Shown here piece by piece: positions 6,356 through 15,588 of a DNA stretch of 36,091 bases. The notes beneath the pieces were generated by a model. The model did not search any database, was not told the DNA's origin, and saw nothing but the letters and a program-made list of their open reading frames with translations. Made by a program: the position numbers and the translations under genes. Within the stretch, counting starts at the first letter, position 1. Each line of letters opens with the position of its first letter. The stretch is from contig JAICZH010000023.1 in NCBI GenBank assembly GCA_025933775.1, positions 1 through 36,091 on the forward strand. Reading direction: 5' to 3'. This DNA is from Chitinophagaceae bacterium (GTDB lineage: Bacteria; Bacteroidota; Bacteroidia; Chitinophagales; Chitinophagaceae).

Positions 6356-8419
6356 ATGGACAAAGAAATTCTTTTGCATGCATTTCGTATAATGGTAACC
6401 GTTAGATGCATGGCAGAAACTTATGAAGCCAACCGGCAAATATGCAAATATGTTCATGCTACATCCAGAGGGCATGAAGCTATTCAAATTGCAACTGCAT
6501 TTCAGTTGCTGCCGTGCGATTATGTAAGCCCTTATTATCGCGATGAAAGTTTATTATTAGGATTAGATTTTTCACCATACACTTTAATGTTGCAATTGCT
6601 TGCAAAAGGTGAAGATATTTTTACAGGCGGAAGAGAATATTATATTCATCCCAATTATCGCGGAGAAGATAAACCAACCATTATACATCAAAGCAGTGCA
6701 ACCGGTATGCAGGCTATTCCTTCAACAGGAATTGCACAAGGCTTGCAATATTTGAAATTTATTAACTCATCACTTTATAAAAAAAGCAATGATGGTAAGC
6801 CTCCCATTGTAATTTGTTCTTTGGGCGATGCGAGCTTAACGGAAGGCGAAGTAAGTGAAGCATTTCAGTTTGCTGTTTTAAAAAAACTTCCAATCATTTA
6901 TTTAGTGCAGGATAATGATTGGGGCATCAGTGTAAGCGCCGATGAAGCAAGAACTATGAATGCATCAGAATTTGCATTGGGCTTTAAAGGCATGAAACAC
7001 ATAAGCGTTGATGGCAGTGATTTTTTTCAGAGCTATGAGGTAATGAAAAATGTGGTGAATGATGTGCGTGAAAATTATCAACCATTTTTAGTTCATGCAA
7101 AAGTGCCGTTGCTTGGTCATCATACAAGTGGTGTGCGAAAAGAATTTTATCGTTCACCGGAAGACCTTGCTTTACATGCAGCAAATGATCCTTTACCCAA
7201 ATTAAAAAAACAATTGCTTGAATCAGGTATTGATGAAAATGATTTAAATAAAATTGAATCATTAGTTGAAAAAGAAGTTGTGCAACATTTTGCAAATGCA
7301 GTTGCAGCGGCAGAACCTGATCCATCAAAAGTGGCAGAACATATTTTTGCTCAAACAACAGTTACAGAAGAAACCGGAGAGCGCAGCCCCGAAGGAAATG
7401 AAAAAGTAATAATGGTTGATGCGGCTTTATTTGCCATTCGTGAAATTATGGAACAATATCCTGAAGCGATATTATTTGGGCAAGATGTAGGACGCAGGCT
7501 GGGCGGTGTTTTTAGAGAAGCTGCAACATTAGCAGAACAATTTGGCGATCATCGTGTTTTTAATACAGCTATTCAGGAAGCATATATTATTGGTTCAACT
7601 GTTGGCTTATGTGCAACCGGCGTGAAGCCAATTGTTGAAGTTCAATTCGGGGATTATATTTATCCGGGCATTAATCAATTGATAAGTGAAGTGGCGAAAA
7701 GTTATTACTTAAGTTGTGGTAAGTTTCCTGTACAAACTGTTATTCGCGTTCCCGTGGGCGCTTATGGCGGCGGTGGCCCATATCACAGCGGATGTGTGGA
7801 AACTTTATTGCTTTCGATTAAAGGAATTAAAATTGCCTATCCATCCAACGCTGCCGATATGAAAGGGTTAATGAAAGCCGCTTTCCTCGATCCCAATCCT
7901 GTAATAATGCTTGAACATAAAGGGCTTTACTGGAGTAAGGTACCGGGCACAGAAGATGCAAAATCTATTGAGCCAAACAGCGTATACGCATTACCGTTAG
8001 GAAAGGGAAATATTGTATTAAATGCTGATAAACAAAAAATAAAAAATGGTGAAAGCTGTTGCATCATCACGTATGGAATGGGAGTGTATTGGGCGAAAGC
8101 AGCTGCAAAAAATTTTAATGATCAAATTGAAATCATTGATCTCAGAACATTATTTCCTTTGGATGAAGAACTGGTTTTTTTAACTGTAAAAAAACATGGC
8201 AAATGTTTGGTGCTTACCGAAGAGCAGCAAAACAATTCATTTGCAGAAGCGCTTGCAGCAAGGATTACAAAAGGATGCTTTAAATTTTTGGATGCCCCGG
8301 TTGAGGTGTTGGGCGCTTTAAATTTACCCGCCGTTCCCATGAATATATTTCTTGAAAAAGCCATGTTGCCGAATGCAGAAAAAGTAATTCAGTTAATTAA
8401 TAAATTATTGAATTATTAA
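6356..8419 (+). CDS. 2-oxoacid dehydrogenase E1, fused alpha and beta subunits
   Basis: A 687-residue fusion of the E1 alpha and beta chains of a thiamine-diphosphate 2-oxoacid dehydrogenase, probably the branched-chain (2-oxoisovalerate) type. The alpha half (residues about 1-330) has YYRDE near 60-64 and the ThDP-binding segment GDASLTEGE at 157-165 with the closing Asn near 187 (VQDNDWG). The beta half (from about 350) has FGQDVG, QEAYIIG (Glu for ThDP activation), VEVQFGDYI, GGGGPYHSG and YPSNAADMKGL. Fused E1 of this length is common in Bacteroidota. The E2 and E3 partners are not in the window. I prefer ATG at 6356; a TTG at 6347 in the same frame overlaps the upstream repeat cluster. 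Convergent with the NRAMP-like gene. Confidence 0.92.
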   Translation: MDKEILLHAFRIMVTVRCMAETYEANRQICKYVHATSRGHEAIQIATAFQLLPCDYVSPYYRDESLLLGLDFSPYTLMLQLLAKGEDIFTGGREYYIHPNYRGEDKPTIIHQSSATGMQAIPSTGIAQGLQYLKFINSSLYKKSNDGKPPIVICSLGDASLTEGEVSEAFQFAVLKKLPIIYLVQDNDWGISVSADEARTMNASEFALGFKGMKHISVDGSDFFQSYEVMKNVVNDVRENYQPFLVHAKVPLLGHHTSGVRKEFYRSPEDLALHAANDPLPKLKKQLLESGIDENDLNKIESLVEKEVVQHFANAVAAAEPDPSKVAEHIFAQTTVTEETGERSPEGNEKVIMVDAALFAIREIMEQYPEAILFGQDVGRRLGGVFREAATLAEQFGDHRVFNTAIQEAYIIGSTVGLCATGVKPIVEVQFGDYIYPGINQLISEVAKSYYLSCGKFPVQTVIRVPVGAYGGGGPYHSGCVETLLLSIKGIKIAYPSNAADMKGLMKAAFLDPNPVIMLEHKGLYWSKVPGTEDAKSIEPNSVYALPLGKGNIVLNADKQKIKNGESCCIITYGMGVYWAKAAAKNFNDQIEIIDLRTLFPLDEELVFLTVKKHGKCLVLTEEQQNNSFAEALAARITKGCFKFLDAPVEVLGALNLPAVPMNIFLEKAMLPNAEKVIQLINKLLNY

Positions 8420-8438
8420 ATTATTATTACCAACTCCA

Positions 8439-9740
8439 TTATTTTACCGCCATATAAACCATGGCAATTGCTGCGGTTCCCATTCCTAAAAAAGTGACCC
8501 ATAAAACTATTTTAGAAAGCAATCCGCTTTTATATTCTCCCAGAATTTTTTCATTTCCTGAAATTTTTATTATTAAAAAAATTAGCGGAACAGCAGCCAC
8601 GCCATTTAATACGGCTGCATATACCAAGGCTTTCACTGGATCAATCCCAACAAAATTGATTATTAAACCAATAAGAGTAGCAATAGTAATAATGCCATAA
8701 AATCCATGTGCTTTTTTTAATTTTAAATTTAATCCTGATTGCCAATTTACAGTTTCTGAAACAGCATAAGCTGCCGAACCTGAGAGTACAGGAACTGCTA
8801 AAAATCCCAACCCGATAATCCCGATAGAAAAAATAAGTTTAGATAAATAACCTGCATGAGGAAAAGAACGTACCAATGGTTCGATTGCTTTAGCCGCATC
8901 TGCGGCAGTTTTTATATCGGTTACACCGCTATTGTGCAAGACAGTTCCCCCAACTACCAATATACTCCATGTAGTAATTTCAGAAATAATCATACCTGCG
9001 TTGTTATCAATTCGCATAGCCCGTATATTACTTCGGCGGATAGAAGGCAGGCCATTCTTCATCCATTTTTTTTGTTTTACCTCTTCCACTTCCTGGGATG
9101 TTTCCCAAAAAAACATGTATGGCGAAATGGTAGTTCCCAATACGCCTGTTATGATAAAAAAAAATGCAAAACTAAATTCTACATGAGGAATAAATGTAGC
9201 TTTAAGAACCGTTAGCCATGGCATTTGAACAATAAAAACAGTTATAGGATAAGCAAGCAATGAAAGCGCAAGCCATTTCAATATTTTTGCATATACTTTA
9301 TAGGTTGTAAATATTTCCAGTATTAAAATGCTTGCAGTAAATAATAATGTCCATACTATAAAGGGTAAGGGAATTATTAATTTTGCTGCTTCTGCCATAG
9401 CGCCAATATCTGCACCAATATTTATCACATTTGCAAAAACAACAAGCAATACAACTGCGTAAAGAACTTTTGCATTATAATGTTGTTTTACAATTGCGGC
9501 TATACCTTTACCCGTTACCAGGCCAGTTCTTGCACACGCTTCCTGTATGCCCATCATAAAAGGCAGCATATAAAAAGCAGTCCATAACTGGCCATATCCA
9601 AATTGAGCACCTGTTTGCGAATAAGTAGCAATGCCGGAAGGGTCATCATCTGCAGCTCCGGCAGTAAGTCCGGGACCAAGTATAGATAAAAATTTCTGAA
9701 ATTTATTTCGCTTAGATTTTGATTTTCCCTCCTGATCCAT
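8439..9740 (-). CDS. NRAMP-family metal transporter with altered metal site
   Basis: A 433-residue membrane protein with about eleven TM segments belonging to the NRAMP/SLC11 family. TM1 reads DDDPSGIATYSQTGAQFGYG: the canonical DPGN has become DPSG (residues 33-36), keeping the Asp but losing the Asn. TM6 reads GTTISPYMFFW (202-212) where classical members have a MPHN motif, so the metal-coordinating Met is Ser and the following His-Asn is Tyr-Met. Classical NRAMPs take up Mn2+ or Fe2+ with protons using Asp, Asn and Met; this protein keeps only the Asp. It therefore belongs to a divergent branch, perhaps one handling a harder ion such as Mg2+; substrate is inference. Transcribed alone, divergent from the LOG-family gene. 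Confidence 0.88.
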   Translation of the reverse strand: MDQEGKSKSKRNKFQKFLSILGPGLTAGAADDDPSGIATYSQTGAQFGYGQLWTAFYMLPFMMGIQEACARTGLVTGKGIAAIVKQHYNAKVLYAVVLLVVFANVINIGADIGAMAEAAKLIIPLPFIVWTLLFTASILILEIFTTYKVYAKILKWLALSLLAYPITVFIVQMPWLTVLKATFIPHVEFSFAFFFIITGVLGTTISPYMFFWETSQEVEEVKQKKWMKNGLPSIRRSNIRAMRIDNNAGMIISEITTWSILVVGGTVLHNSGVTDIKTAADAAKAIEPLVRSFPHAGYLSKLIFSIGIIGLGFLAVPVLSGSAAYAVSETVNWQSGLNLKLKKAHGFYGIITIATLIGLIINFVGIDPVKALVYAAVLNGVAAVPLIFLIIKISGNEKILGEYKSGLLSKIVLWVTFLGMGTAAIAMVYMAVK

Positions 9741-9896
9741 TTTATAAATTTGTAAAGGAAGTTACTTAAACCTGAAAATGTAATCGCAATTTATTTTTTC
9801 TGATAACTGATTATAGTGTTATAAATTTTAAAATAAAATCTAAAATATTTGTTTAAAAAAAATCAAATCAATTATGTTTGATAAAAAAGAAAAGCG

Positions 9897-10679
9897 ATGC
9901 CAGCCACAAAAGAAAAAGTAGCGACCATAAAACAAGAAATAAAATTCTTTGAGGGACCTCAAAGCAGGTGGCAGAATTTTAAATATACGGTAAGTGTTTT
10001 TTTTGAATTTATTAAAGGCTTTCGCGCATTGCATTTTGTTGGCCCATGCGTTACTGTGTTTGGTTCTGCACGTTTCAAAGAAGATCATGAATATTATAAA
10101 CAAGCGCGAAAACTTTCTGCCGAAATTGCAAGGCTTGGCTTTACCATTATGACCGGTGGTGGCCCGGGAATTATGGAAGCTGCTAATCGCGGTGCAAAAG
10201 AGGTAGGGGGCAAAAGCGTAGGATGCAATATCGTATTGGCACATGAGCAACACCGCAATCCTTATTTAGACAAATGGGTGGACATTAAATATTTTTTCCT
10301 AAGAAAAACGTTATTGATAAAATATTCGTATGCATTTGTTGTAATGCCAGGTGGTTTCGGCACTTTAGATGAATTTTTTGAAGCGCTTACTTTGGTTCAG
10401 ACACAAAAAATAAGTATGTTTCCTATTATTATCTTTGATAAAGATTTTTATAAAAATATTTTGGAACATAATCAAAAAATGTATGAAGCGGGAACCATTT
10501 CCAAAAACGATGAAAGCCTGTATCTGGTAACCGATTCCATTCCTGAAGCGATCGCATACATCAAAGAAAAAAGCATTCGTGCATTCGGATTAAAATATAT
10601 GCAACCACAAAAAGCTTTCCCGGTTTTTTTTGAAAAAGGAATAAAAAGAATTTCTCAGTCTTTTCACGTACATGAATAA
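9897..10679 (+). CDS. LOG family (TIGR00730-type) Rossmann-fold protein
   Basis: A 260-residue protein of the LOG/lysine-decarboxylase-like family. Motifs: FGSARF at residues 55-60, TGGGPGIMEAAN at 86-97, FLRK at 134-137 and the signature PGGFGTLDE at 151-159. Characterised relatives are nucleoside 5'-monophosphate phosphoribohydrolases (cytokinin-activating type), releasing a base from a nucleotide. The N-terminal 50 residues and the C-terminal tail make it somewhat longer than minimal LOG proteins, as is usual for the Bacteroidota version. ATG at 9897 is the first good start. The SDR gene follows after 110 bp on the same strand; whether they share a transcript is unclear. Confidence 0.9.
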   Translation: MPATKEKVATIKQEIKFFEGPQSRWQNFKYTVSVFFEFIKGFRALHFVGPCVTVFGSARFKEDHEYYKQARKLSAEIARLGFTIMTGGGPGIMEAANRGAKEVGGKSVGCNIVLAHEQHRNPYLDKWVDIKYFFLRKTLLIKYSYAFVVMPGGFGTLDEFFEALTLVQTQKISMFPIIIFDKDFYKNILEHNQKMYEAGTISKNDESLYLVTDSIPEAIAYIKEKSIRAFGLKYMQPQKAFPVFFEKGIKRISQSFHVHE

Positions 10680-10789
10680 CTTCAATTTTTGTATTTTTAT
10701 CGGGGGTGATGTTTGTAAATAAAAAATTTATTTAAAATATCTTTTATAACAACCCTTCTCTCTTATTTATATTTTTAATAAAACCAACA

Positions 10790-11590
10790 ATGTTTAAAGA
10801 TCAGGTAATCATTATCACGGGTGGAAGTGATGGAATCGGCAAAGCCTTAGCAGGAGCGCTTTTAAAGCAAGGAGCTAAAGTGGCTACCTGCGGACGCAAT
10901 CAGCAAAAATTAGATAACCTCATAAATGAAAATGCCGGGCTTCCTTTATTTACAATGATTGCCGATGTTAGTAAAGAAGATGATTGCAAAAATTTTATAG
11001 AGGCTGCAATCGAAAAATTTGGAGGAATTAATATCTTAATAAATAATGCAGGAATATCCATGCGGGCGCTTTTTAAAGATACTGATTTAGTTACTTTAAA
11101 AAATGTAATGAATACTAATTTTTGGGGAGCAGTTTATTGTACCAAATATGCTTTGAATGCTATTATTGAAAAAAAAGGAACTATTGTGGGAGTCTCTTCC
11201 ATTGCAGGTTACAGAGGTTTGCCGGGAAGAAGCGGGTACAGCGCAAGCAAGCACGCATTGAATGGCTGGCTTGAGGCATTGCGGACTGAATTGCTTGAAA
11301 CAGGAGTAAATGTAATGTGGGTATGCCCGGGTTTTACCACTTCCAACATACGCAATGTTGCATTGAATAAAGATGCCCGGCCACAAGGCGAGTCGCCAAT
11401 GGATGAAAGTAAAATGATGAGCGCAGAGCAATGTGCTCACTATATTTTGAGGGCAATTAAAAAAAGAAACCGAACATTGATATTAACTTCCAATGGAAAA
11501 CAAACGGTATTTATGAATAAATTTTTTCCAAACCTTACAGATAAATTAGTAAGAAAATTTTTTTTCAAAAATGGAGAACTGATAAAGTAA
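10790..11590 (+). CDS. Short-chain dehydrogenase/reductase
   Basis: A 266-residue classical SDR oxidoreductase. The cofactor loop TGGSDGIG is at residues 10-17, NNAG at 85-88, catalytic Asn110, Ser136/137, Tyr150 and Lys154 (YSASK). The basic residue Arg36 after the second strand (CGRN) suggests NADP(H). The C-terminal region has a variable substrate loop (WVCPGFTTSNIRN) and a basic hydrophobic tail, resembling the DHRS7-like/short-chain subgroup acting on lipophilic substrates. The substrate cannot be read from the sequence. It is followed after 64 bp by the SAM hydrolase-like gene. Confidence 0.92.
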   Translation: MFKDQVIIITGGSDGIGKALAGALLKQGAKVATCGRNQQKLDNLINENAGLPLFTMIADVSKEDDCKNFIEAAIEKFGGINILINNAGISMRALFKDTDLVTLKNVMNTNFWGAVYCTKYALNAIIEKKGTIVGVSSIAGYRGLPGRSGYSASKHALNGWLEALRTELLETGVNVMWVCPGFTTSNIRNVALNKDARPQGESPMDESKMMSAEQCAHYILRAIKKRNRTLILTSNGKQTVFMNKFFPNLTDKLVRKFFFKNGELIK

Positions 11591-11654
11591 AATATTTCTC
11601 ATTCATTGCTTTTTACTAACTTTTGCTTTTTAAAAATTCCGTAACAAAATTTGA

Positions 11655-12482
11655 ATGCCATTAATCACACTCACATCCGATATAGGACGGCAGGATTTTT
11701 TAACAGGAGCTATCAAAGGCCAATTGCTTCGCGTTAATCCTAATTTCAATATTATTGATATATCACATGAGCTATCACCTTTTAATTATCCGCAAGCAGC
11801 TTATGTTTGCCGCAATGCAATAAAAAATTTTCCTTCCAATACTTTTCATATTGTGCTGGTAAATCTTTTTGATAAAAGACCTGAACATTTGTTGTTGGTT
11901 CAGCATAATAATCAATTTATCGGTTGTGGTGATAATGGATTAATAACAATGATGCTGGAAGAAGTTCCTGAAAAGATTGTAGCGCTTCCACTAATACCAT
12001 CTGAAAAAAAGAATACTTTATATTGTTCTTATGTTTTTGCAACAGCTTTTCAGCAAATGGTTGATGGGAAAAAAATAGAAGAAGTAGGAGACGCAAGCGT
12101 TTCAATAGAAACTAAAAATCCGTTGCGTCCGTTGCTTGGGCCAAAGTATATTGAAGGGCAAATTATTTTCATTGATAATTTTGAAAATGTAATTATCAAT
12201 ATTACCAAAGAAGAATTTGAAGAACAACGGCGCGGAAGAAGTTTTAAAATTGTTTTTAAAAGAGATGAAATAATTGAGAAAATAAGTGAAACGTATGCCG
12301 ATGTGCACGAGAGCGAAAAGCTGGCTTTATTCAACTCAGCTAATTACCTTGAAATAGCCGTCAATAAAGGAAATGCGGCTGGCCTTTTTGGACTGGAAGG
12401 TTATACCGAAAAAATAAATATGCAAAACCAGTATATTCAAAATCGCTTATTGTATCAAACAGTAAAGATTTATTTTGAATAA
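11655..12482 (+). CDS. SAM hydrolase (DUF62 / SAM hydroxide adenosyltransferase family)
   Basis: A 275-residue protein of the family that contains fluorinase, chlorinase and the much commoner SAM hydroxide adenosyltransferases, which split S-adenosylmethionine to adenosine and methionine. The N-terminal LTSDIGRQDFLTGAIKG (Asp9 and Asp14 region) and IIDISHELSPFN (Asp36, His38) are the family's conserved strand-loops. The second half (from about 165) is the small beta-barrel domain (GQIIFIDNFENVIINI). Nothing suggests halide chemistry: there is no halometabolic neighbour. The length is normal. Cytosolic. Probably part of the plus-strand run after the SDR gene. Confidence 0.88.
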   Translation: MPLITLTSDIGRQDFLTGAIKGQLLRVNPNFNIIDISHELSPFNYPQAAYVCRNAIKNFPSNTFHIVLVNLFDKRPEHLLLVQHNNQFIGCGDNGLITMMLEEVPEKIVALPLIPSEKKNTLYCSYVFATAFQQMVDGKKIEEVGDASVSIETKNPLRPLLGPKYIEGQIIFIDNFENVIINITKEEFEEQRRGRSFKIVFKRDEIIEKISETYADVHESEKLALFNSANYLEIAVNKGNAAGLFGLEGYTEKINMQNQYIQNRLLYQTVKIYFE

Positions 12483-12693
12483 AAAGTTTTCTTTTTACTG
12501 CTTGTTATAATATAAAAATCTCCCTTTAAATTTAATTTACCTGCACAATATTTTTTTAAAAGTTAAGTTTTCTGTTTAAACCTTTTTCTTAATCGCAGTC
12601 TTAGAATAGTTGCTTTTTTAAAAACAGAATTATTTTTTAAATAAGCATTGTTTAAATTTTAAATCTTAATCATTAATCTAAAAAAACACAATT

Positions 12694-13107
12694 ATGAAAA
12701 CTTTTGTATCAGGTATTTTAATGTTCGCAATTATTGCATGTTCATCAGCTTCGGCGCAGGTAAGTTTAAAAGCCATTTCAGCAACATCTGTTAATGCTAC
12801 ATCATCAGTGCATACGGCAGGTATTAATAACGCTTTACATACAACCACTGCATCTGCCAGGTCAACTACAGTGAAAACGGTTCATACAGTAAAAGCTAAA
12901 TCTGTAAAAGCCTCCTCAACTGTAAAAGCTGCGGCAAACAAATCAGCATCAGGAGTTGAAAAAACAACAGGCAATACAAGCGTTTCTGCAAATACATCAG
13001 CTAACGGTGATGCATACACGAAAAATGCCAAAGAAACTACAACTAATTCTGCAATTAGCACTAATTCACAAACAAAGGTAAATAGCGATACCAAAGTGAA
13101 TAAATAA
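12694..13107 (+). CDS. Secreted low-complexity Ser/Thr/Ala-rich protein
   Basis: A 137-residue protein with a signal peptide ending in SSASAQ (residues about 1-22). The mature part is almost entirely Ala, Ser, Thr, Val, Lys and Asn, with loosely repeated TVKTVHTVKAKSVKASSTVK and later TNSAISTNSQTKVNSDTKVN motifs. There is no Cys and no hydrophobic core, so it is probably disordered and periplasmic or cell-surface. A 211-bp spacer precedes it and an intrinsic terminator follows directly, so it is its own transcription unit. Function unknown. It recalls the small secreted basic protein at 489-725 in style but shows no alignable identity. Confidence 0.75.
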   Translation: MKTFVSGILMFAIIACSSASAQVSLKAISATSVNATSSVHTAGINNALHTTTASARSTTVKTVHTVKAKSVKASSTVKAAANKSASGVEKTTGNTSVSANTSANGDAYTKNAKETTTNSAISTNSQTKVNSDTKVNK

Positions 13108-13120
13108 AATTAGAAGAATA

Positions 13121-13152
13121 AAAAATTCCCCAAATTCCATTGGGGAATTTTT
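13121..13152 (+). terminator. Hairpin terminator after the low-complexity secreted protein
   Basis: An 11-bp perfect inverted repeat (AAAAATTCCCC and GGGGAATTTTT) around a 10-nt loop, located 13 bp after the stop codon at 13107 and ending in a T run. Same design (AT-rich flanks, C4/G4 core, 10-nt loop) as the terminator at 444-477. Confidence 0.85.
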
Positions 13153-13179
13153 ATAAGTTTTTTAAAAATTACCTCAATC

Positions 13180-14019
13180 ATGAAAGCATTTTTAATACTC
13201 ATAATATTTTATTTTGCAGAATCAGGTTTGATGGCTCAGTCTGATATTGCAGACTCAGCAAACATTTCTAAAACAGAATTTATTGCAGGCGCAACTTATA
13301 ACTCTGCTTTAAATTATTATGGAAGAATAGATAGTTTAAAGAGTAAAGCTTTTTATCCTTTCGTTGGAATAAATTTTAAAAACGGATTATACATTAATTC
13401 CAGTTTTATTTTTATTAATAATAAACTTTCAACAACGTATGCAGCAACAATAGCGGAGGGCGGCTATCAATTTAAAAATAAATCAGAAAACTGGACAGGT
13501 AATTTATATGCAAATGCTTTTTTTTACCAGGTAAATAACAGCCTTATACAATCTGCTTTGAAAGGCACAGCCGGCATAAATGTTACTAATCTTAATAAAA
13601 TTATCAATGTAAATTTTGGCGGCGATGTAAAATGGAGCACTGATCTGGATTATGGTATTTCGGCAGGTTTGGATCATACTTTCAGAATTGAAAATATGGG
13701 TAAAGGAATTATTGTAATTGATCCTTCGTCATATGTATATGCAGGCACGCAAAAATTTACAAAAACATTTTATGAAAAGAAAAACATTCTTTTTTTTCCT
13801 GCAGGCGAGCAGTTGATTACGAGCAACAGTAAAAAATTTGATATTCTTTCTTATGAATTTTCAGTACCTGTTGTATATGGTTTAGGGAAAATGAATATAA
13901 TTGTTTCACCGGCTTATGTGCTTCCTGAAAACCTGATTACTGTCGATGAAAGCGGCGTCAATTCAGCAAATGCAAGCAATTTATTTTATGTTACTGCTAC
14001 TTTAAAGTTTACTTTCTAA
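13180..14019 (+). CDS. Putative outer-membrane beta-barrel protein
   Basis: A 279-residue protein with a signal peptide ending around LMAQ (residue 20). The mature chain is a series of alternating polar/hydrophobic stretches rich in Tyr, Phe, Asn and Gly (for example GLYINSSFIFINNKLSTTYA and NWTGNLYANAFFYQV), and it ends in LKFTF, an aromatic C-terminus typical of outer-membrane barrels recognised by the BAM machinery. No TonB box or plug domain is visible. Role unknown; could be a small porin-like or assembly-related barrel. It is convergent with the hydrolase lipoprotein gene (52 bp between stops). Confidence 0.7.
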   Translation: MKAFLILIIFYFAESGLMAQSDIADSANISKTEFIAGATYNSALNYYGRIDSLKSKAFYPFVGINFKNGLYINSSFIFINNKLSTTYAATIAEGGYQFKNKSENWTGNLYANAFFYQVNNSLIQSALKGTAGINVTNLNKIINVNFGGDVKWSTDLDYGISAGLDHTFRIENMGKGIIVIDPSSYVYAGTQKFTKTFYEKKNILFFPAGEQLITSNSKKFDILSYEFSVPVVYGLGKMNIIVSPAYVLPENLITVDESGVNSANASNLFYVTATLKFTF

Positions 14020-14071
14020 AAGCATCAAAAAGCATTTGAGAATGTCTTGAAAAAAATAAAAATGTAATTAA

Positions 14072-15493
14072 TTATTTCATTTTACTTTCAATTTCATTCA
14101 AATTAAGTAGCAGTTGTGTGTTTTGAAATTCTGGCTGAAGTTCCATTCTGTTCTTGTCTAAAAATCCATTGGCAATAGCTTTTAAAAGATCATTTTTTGT
14201 TGCAAAGGCATTATTATTTCGTGCATCAAGTATTGCGGAAAAATACCAGGCTTCACTGTTGGTTGGGTCAACTAATTTATACAGATTGTCGAAATATTGC
14301 GCATCATCATTTTTATTTGCATTAATAAGCTGGTTGCTGATGGAATAAAATGCAAGCGATAAATAAGCCTGTAACCTTTGGTACATGGCTCTTTCAGGTG
14401 ACTGTGTTTTTGTCTTTGCTTTTATGTCATTAATTGTTTTGGTCCAATAATCTTTATCGCCCTGCTCAAATTGTTGCTGATAAATGCTTTTAATATTTTG
14501 TTCTTTTACAAATAAATTTTGTGTTGCCTGTTGTTGTTTTTTATATTCAACATTGTTTTTTATTGAAACATCTTTTTCTTTAAAACGATTTACCTCATCG
14601 GTTACTCCATCGAGTAGGCTGATAGAAAGTGTACACTCTTCTTCTGCTCTTACGTAATTATTTTTTTGCAAAAAATTTTCAATTCTTTTTTTACTACTGT
14701 CAATATAATTTTTAATAAAAGAATTATTTAATGGAATTGATTTTTTATACATCGCATCGAATTGTAATGCCGCAAAAGCAATATTCATCGTACTTTCGGG
14801 CGCCCACTCATGAATGCCGTCAAAAAAAATAATGCGATGTCTTATCTGCGTTTGTGCTATATCGTTAGTAATGGTAACGAGGTCCGTCATGTTCATATCT
14901 CCTTCGCCGGTAATGGCTGTAAAAGAAAAATGAATATCAGTTGCATGATCAATATCGGGCAATCCTGCACCATTCGCAATAACTCCTTTTATTTCTTTAT
15001 GATTCAAAGCCAGGTATGTCGCTACTTTTGCACCTCCTGAAAATCCGCACACATATATTCTGTTGCTGTTTGTCTTTAAACGTTTTTTTGTATCAGCGAA
15101 TAAAGTATTCCAAATATTTTCGGCAATTGACCAGTCATTTCCATTTTTTGAATTATTACTTCCTATCAAAATAAAATTATATTTATCTGCTAGTGATTTG
15201 TATTTATCTAAAGGCAATGAGCCATCGCCATGCGGATCAAAAAAATAAATAACAGGTAACGCATCTTTATTTTTTTTGGAAGGAATGTATAGTGCATAAG
15301 ATTGGCCCGCATCGGCTGCGCATGTTACATGAGCAATCACTTTTTCTGTTTGAAATGTATCCGCTTTAATGCTCGTCTTTACTGCAATTGAAGAATCAAA
15401 ATCATTTTTATTTGCAGTTTTGCTATCATTATTTTTACAAGCTATTATGCAAATAAAAATAATTATCAATTTTATAAATTGTATAGCTTTCAT
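14072..15493 (-). CDS. Alpha/beta-hydrolase lipoprotein with C-terminal helical region
   Basis: A 473-residue lipoprotein (lipobox ending at Cys19, CIIAC). The N-terminal half is an alpha/beta hydrolase of the feruloyl-esterase/PHB-depolymerase-like type: nucleophile elbow GFSGG at residues 150-154 (Ser152), acid Asp199 (ITGEGDMN) and His228 (FFDGIHEWAP). YFFDPHGDG near 83-91 probably supplies the oxyanion loop. The C-terminal half (about 250-473) is helical and Lys/Asn-rich, ending in a segment resembling TPR-type helices (DPTNSEAWYFSAILDARNN). Anchored in the envelope, probably facing the periplasm. Substrate unknown. Lies upstream of the cysteine desulfurase stop region and is read on the same strand, 92 bp after that gene. 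Confidence 0.8.
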   Translation of the reverse strand: MKAIQFIKLIIIFICIIACKNNDSKTANKNDFDSSIAVKTSIKADTFQTEKVIAHVTCAADAGQSYALYIPSKKNKDALPVIYFFDPHGDGSLPLDKYKSLADKYNFILIGSNNSKNGNDWSIAENIWNTLFADTKKRLKTNSNRIYVCGFSGGAKVATYLALNHKEIKGVIANGAGLPDIDHATDIHFSFTAITGEGDMNMTDLVTITNDIAQTQIRHRIIFFDGIHEWAPESTMNIAFAALQFDAMYKKSIPLNNSFIKNYIDSSKKRIENFLQKNNYVRAEEECTLSISLLDGVTDEVNRFKEKDVSIKNNVEYKKQQQATQNLFVKEQNIKSIYQQQFEQGDKDYWTKTINDIKAKTKTQSPERAMYQRLQAYLSLAFYSISNQLINANKNDDAQYFDNLYKLVDPTNSEAWYFSAILDARNNNAFATKNDLLKAIANGFLDKNRMELQPEFQNTQLLLNLNEIESKMK

Positions 15494-15564
15494 ATTATAT
15501 TTTCAAAAGTAATTTTTTTGGAAATGAATTTATATGAAATATAATTTCGGGAAAAGATTTAATT

Positions 15565-15588
15565 ACTAATTGGCTAAGAAGCTAATTA
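15565..15588. repeat. Short GCTAATT-type repeat at the desulfurase stop
   Basis: ACTAATTGGCTAAGAAGCTA then ATTA: two inverted or direct copies of the GCTAA/TTAGC word, abutting the stop codon of the cysteine desulfurase. Related in composition to the clusters at 6312-6349 and 18211-18296. Confidence 0.5.

Noticed and set aside
6984-7358. 124-codon minus-strand frame opposite the E1 gene
   Set aside because: Lies wholly inside the well-supported E1 alpha/beta gene; composition is the mirror of E1 codons and no motif or signal peptide is seen.
8856-9215. 119-codon plus-strand frame opposite the NRAMP-like gene
   Set aside because: Antisense shadow of a clear transporter gene, with no start context and no recognisable domain.
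9840-10253. 137-codon minus-strand frame opposite the LOG-family gene
   Set aside because: Antisense to the conserved TGGGPG region of the LOG gene; Phe-rich because it mirrors Lys/Glu codons.
11655-12482. Calling the DUF62 protein a chlorinase or fluorinase
   Set aside because: No halogen-metabolism neighbours or diagnostic residues could be assigned; hydrolase is the common activity in this family.
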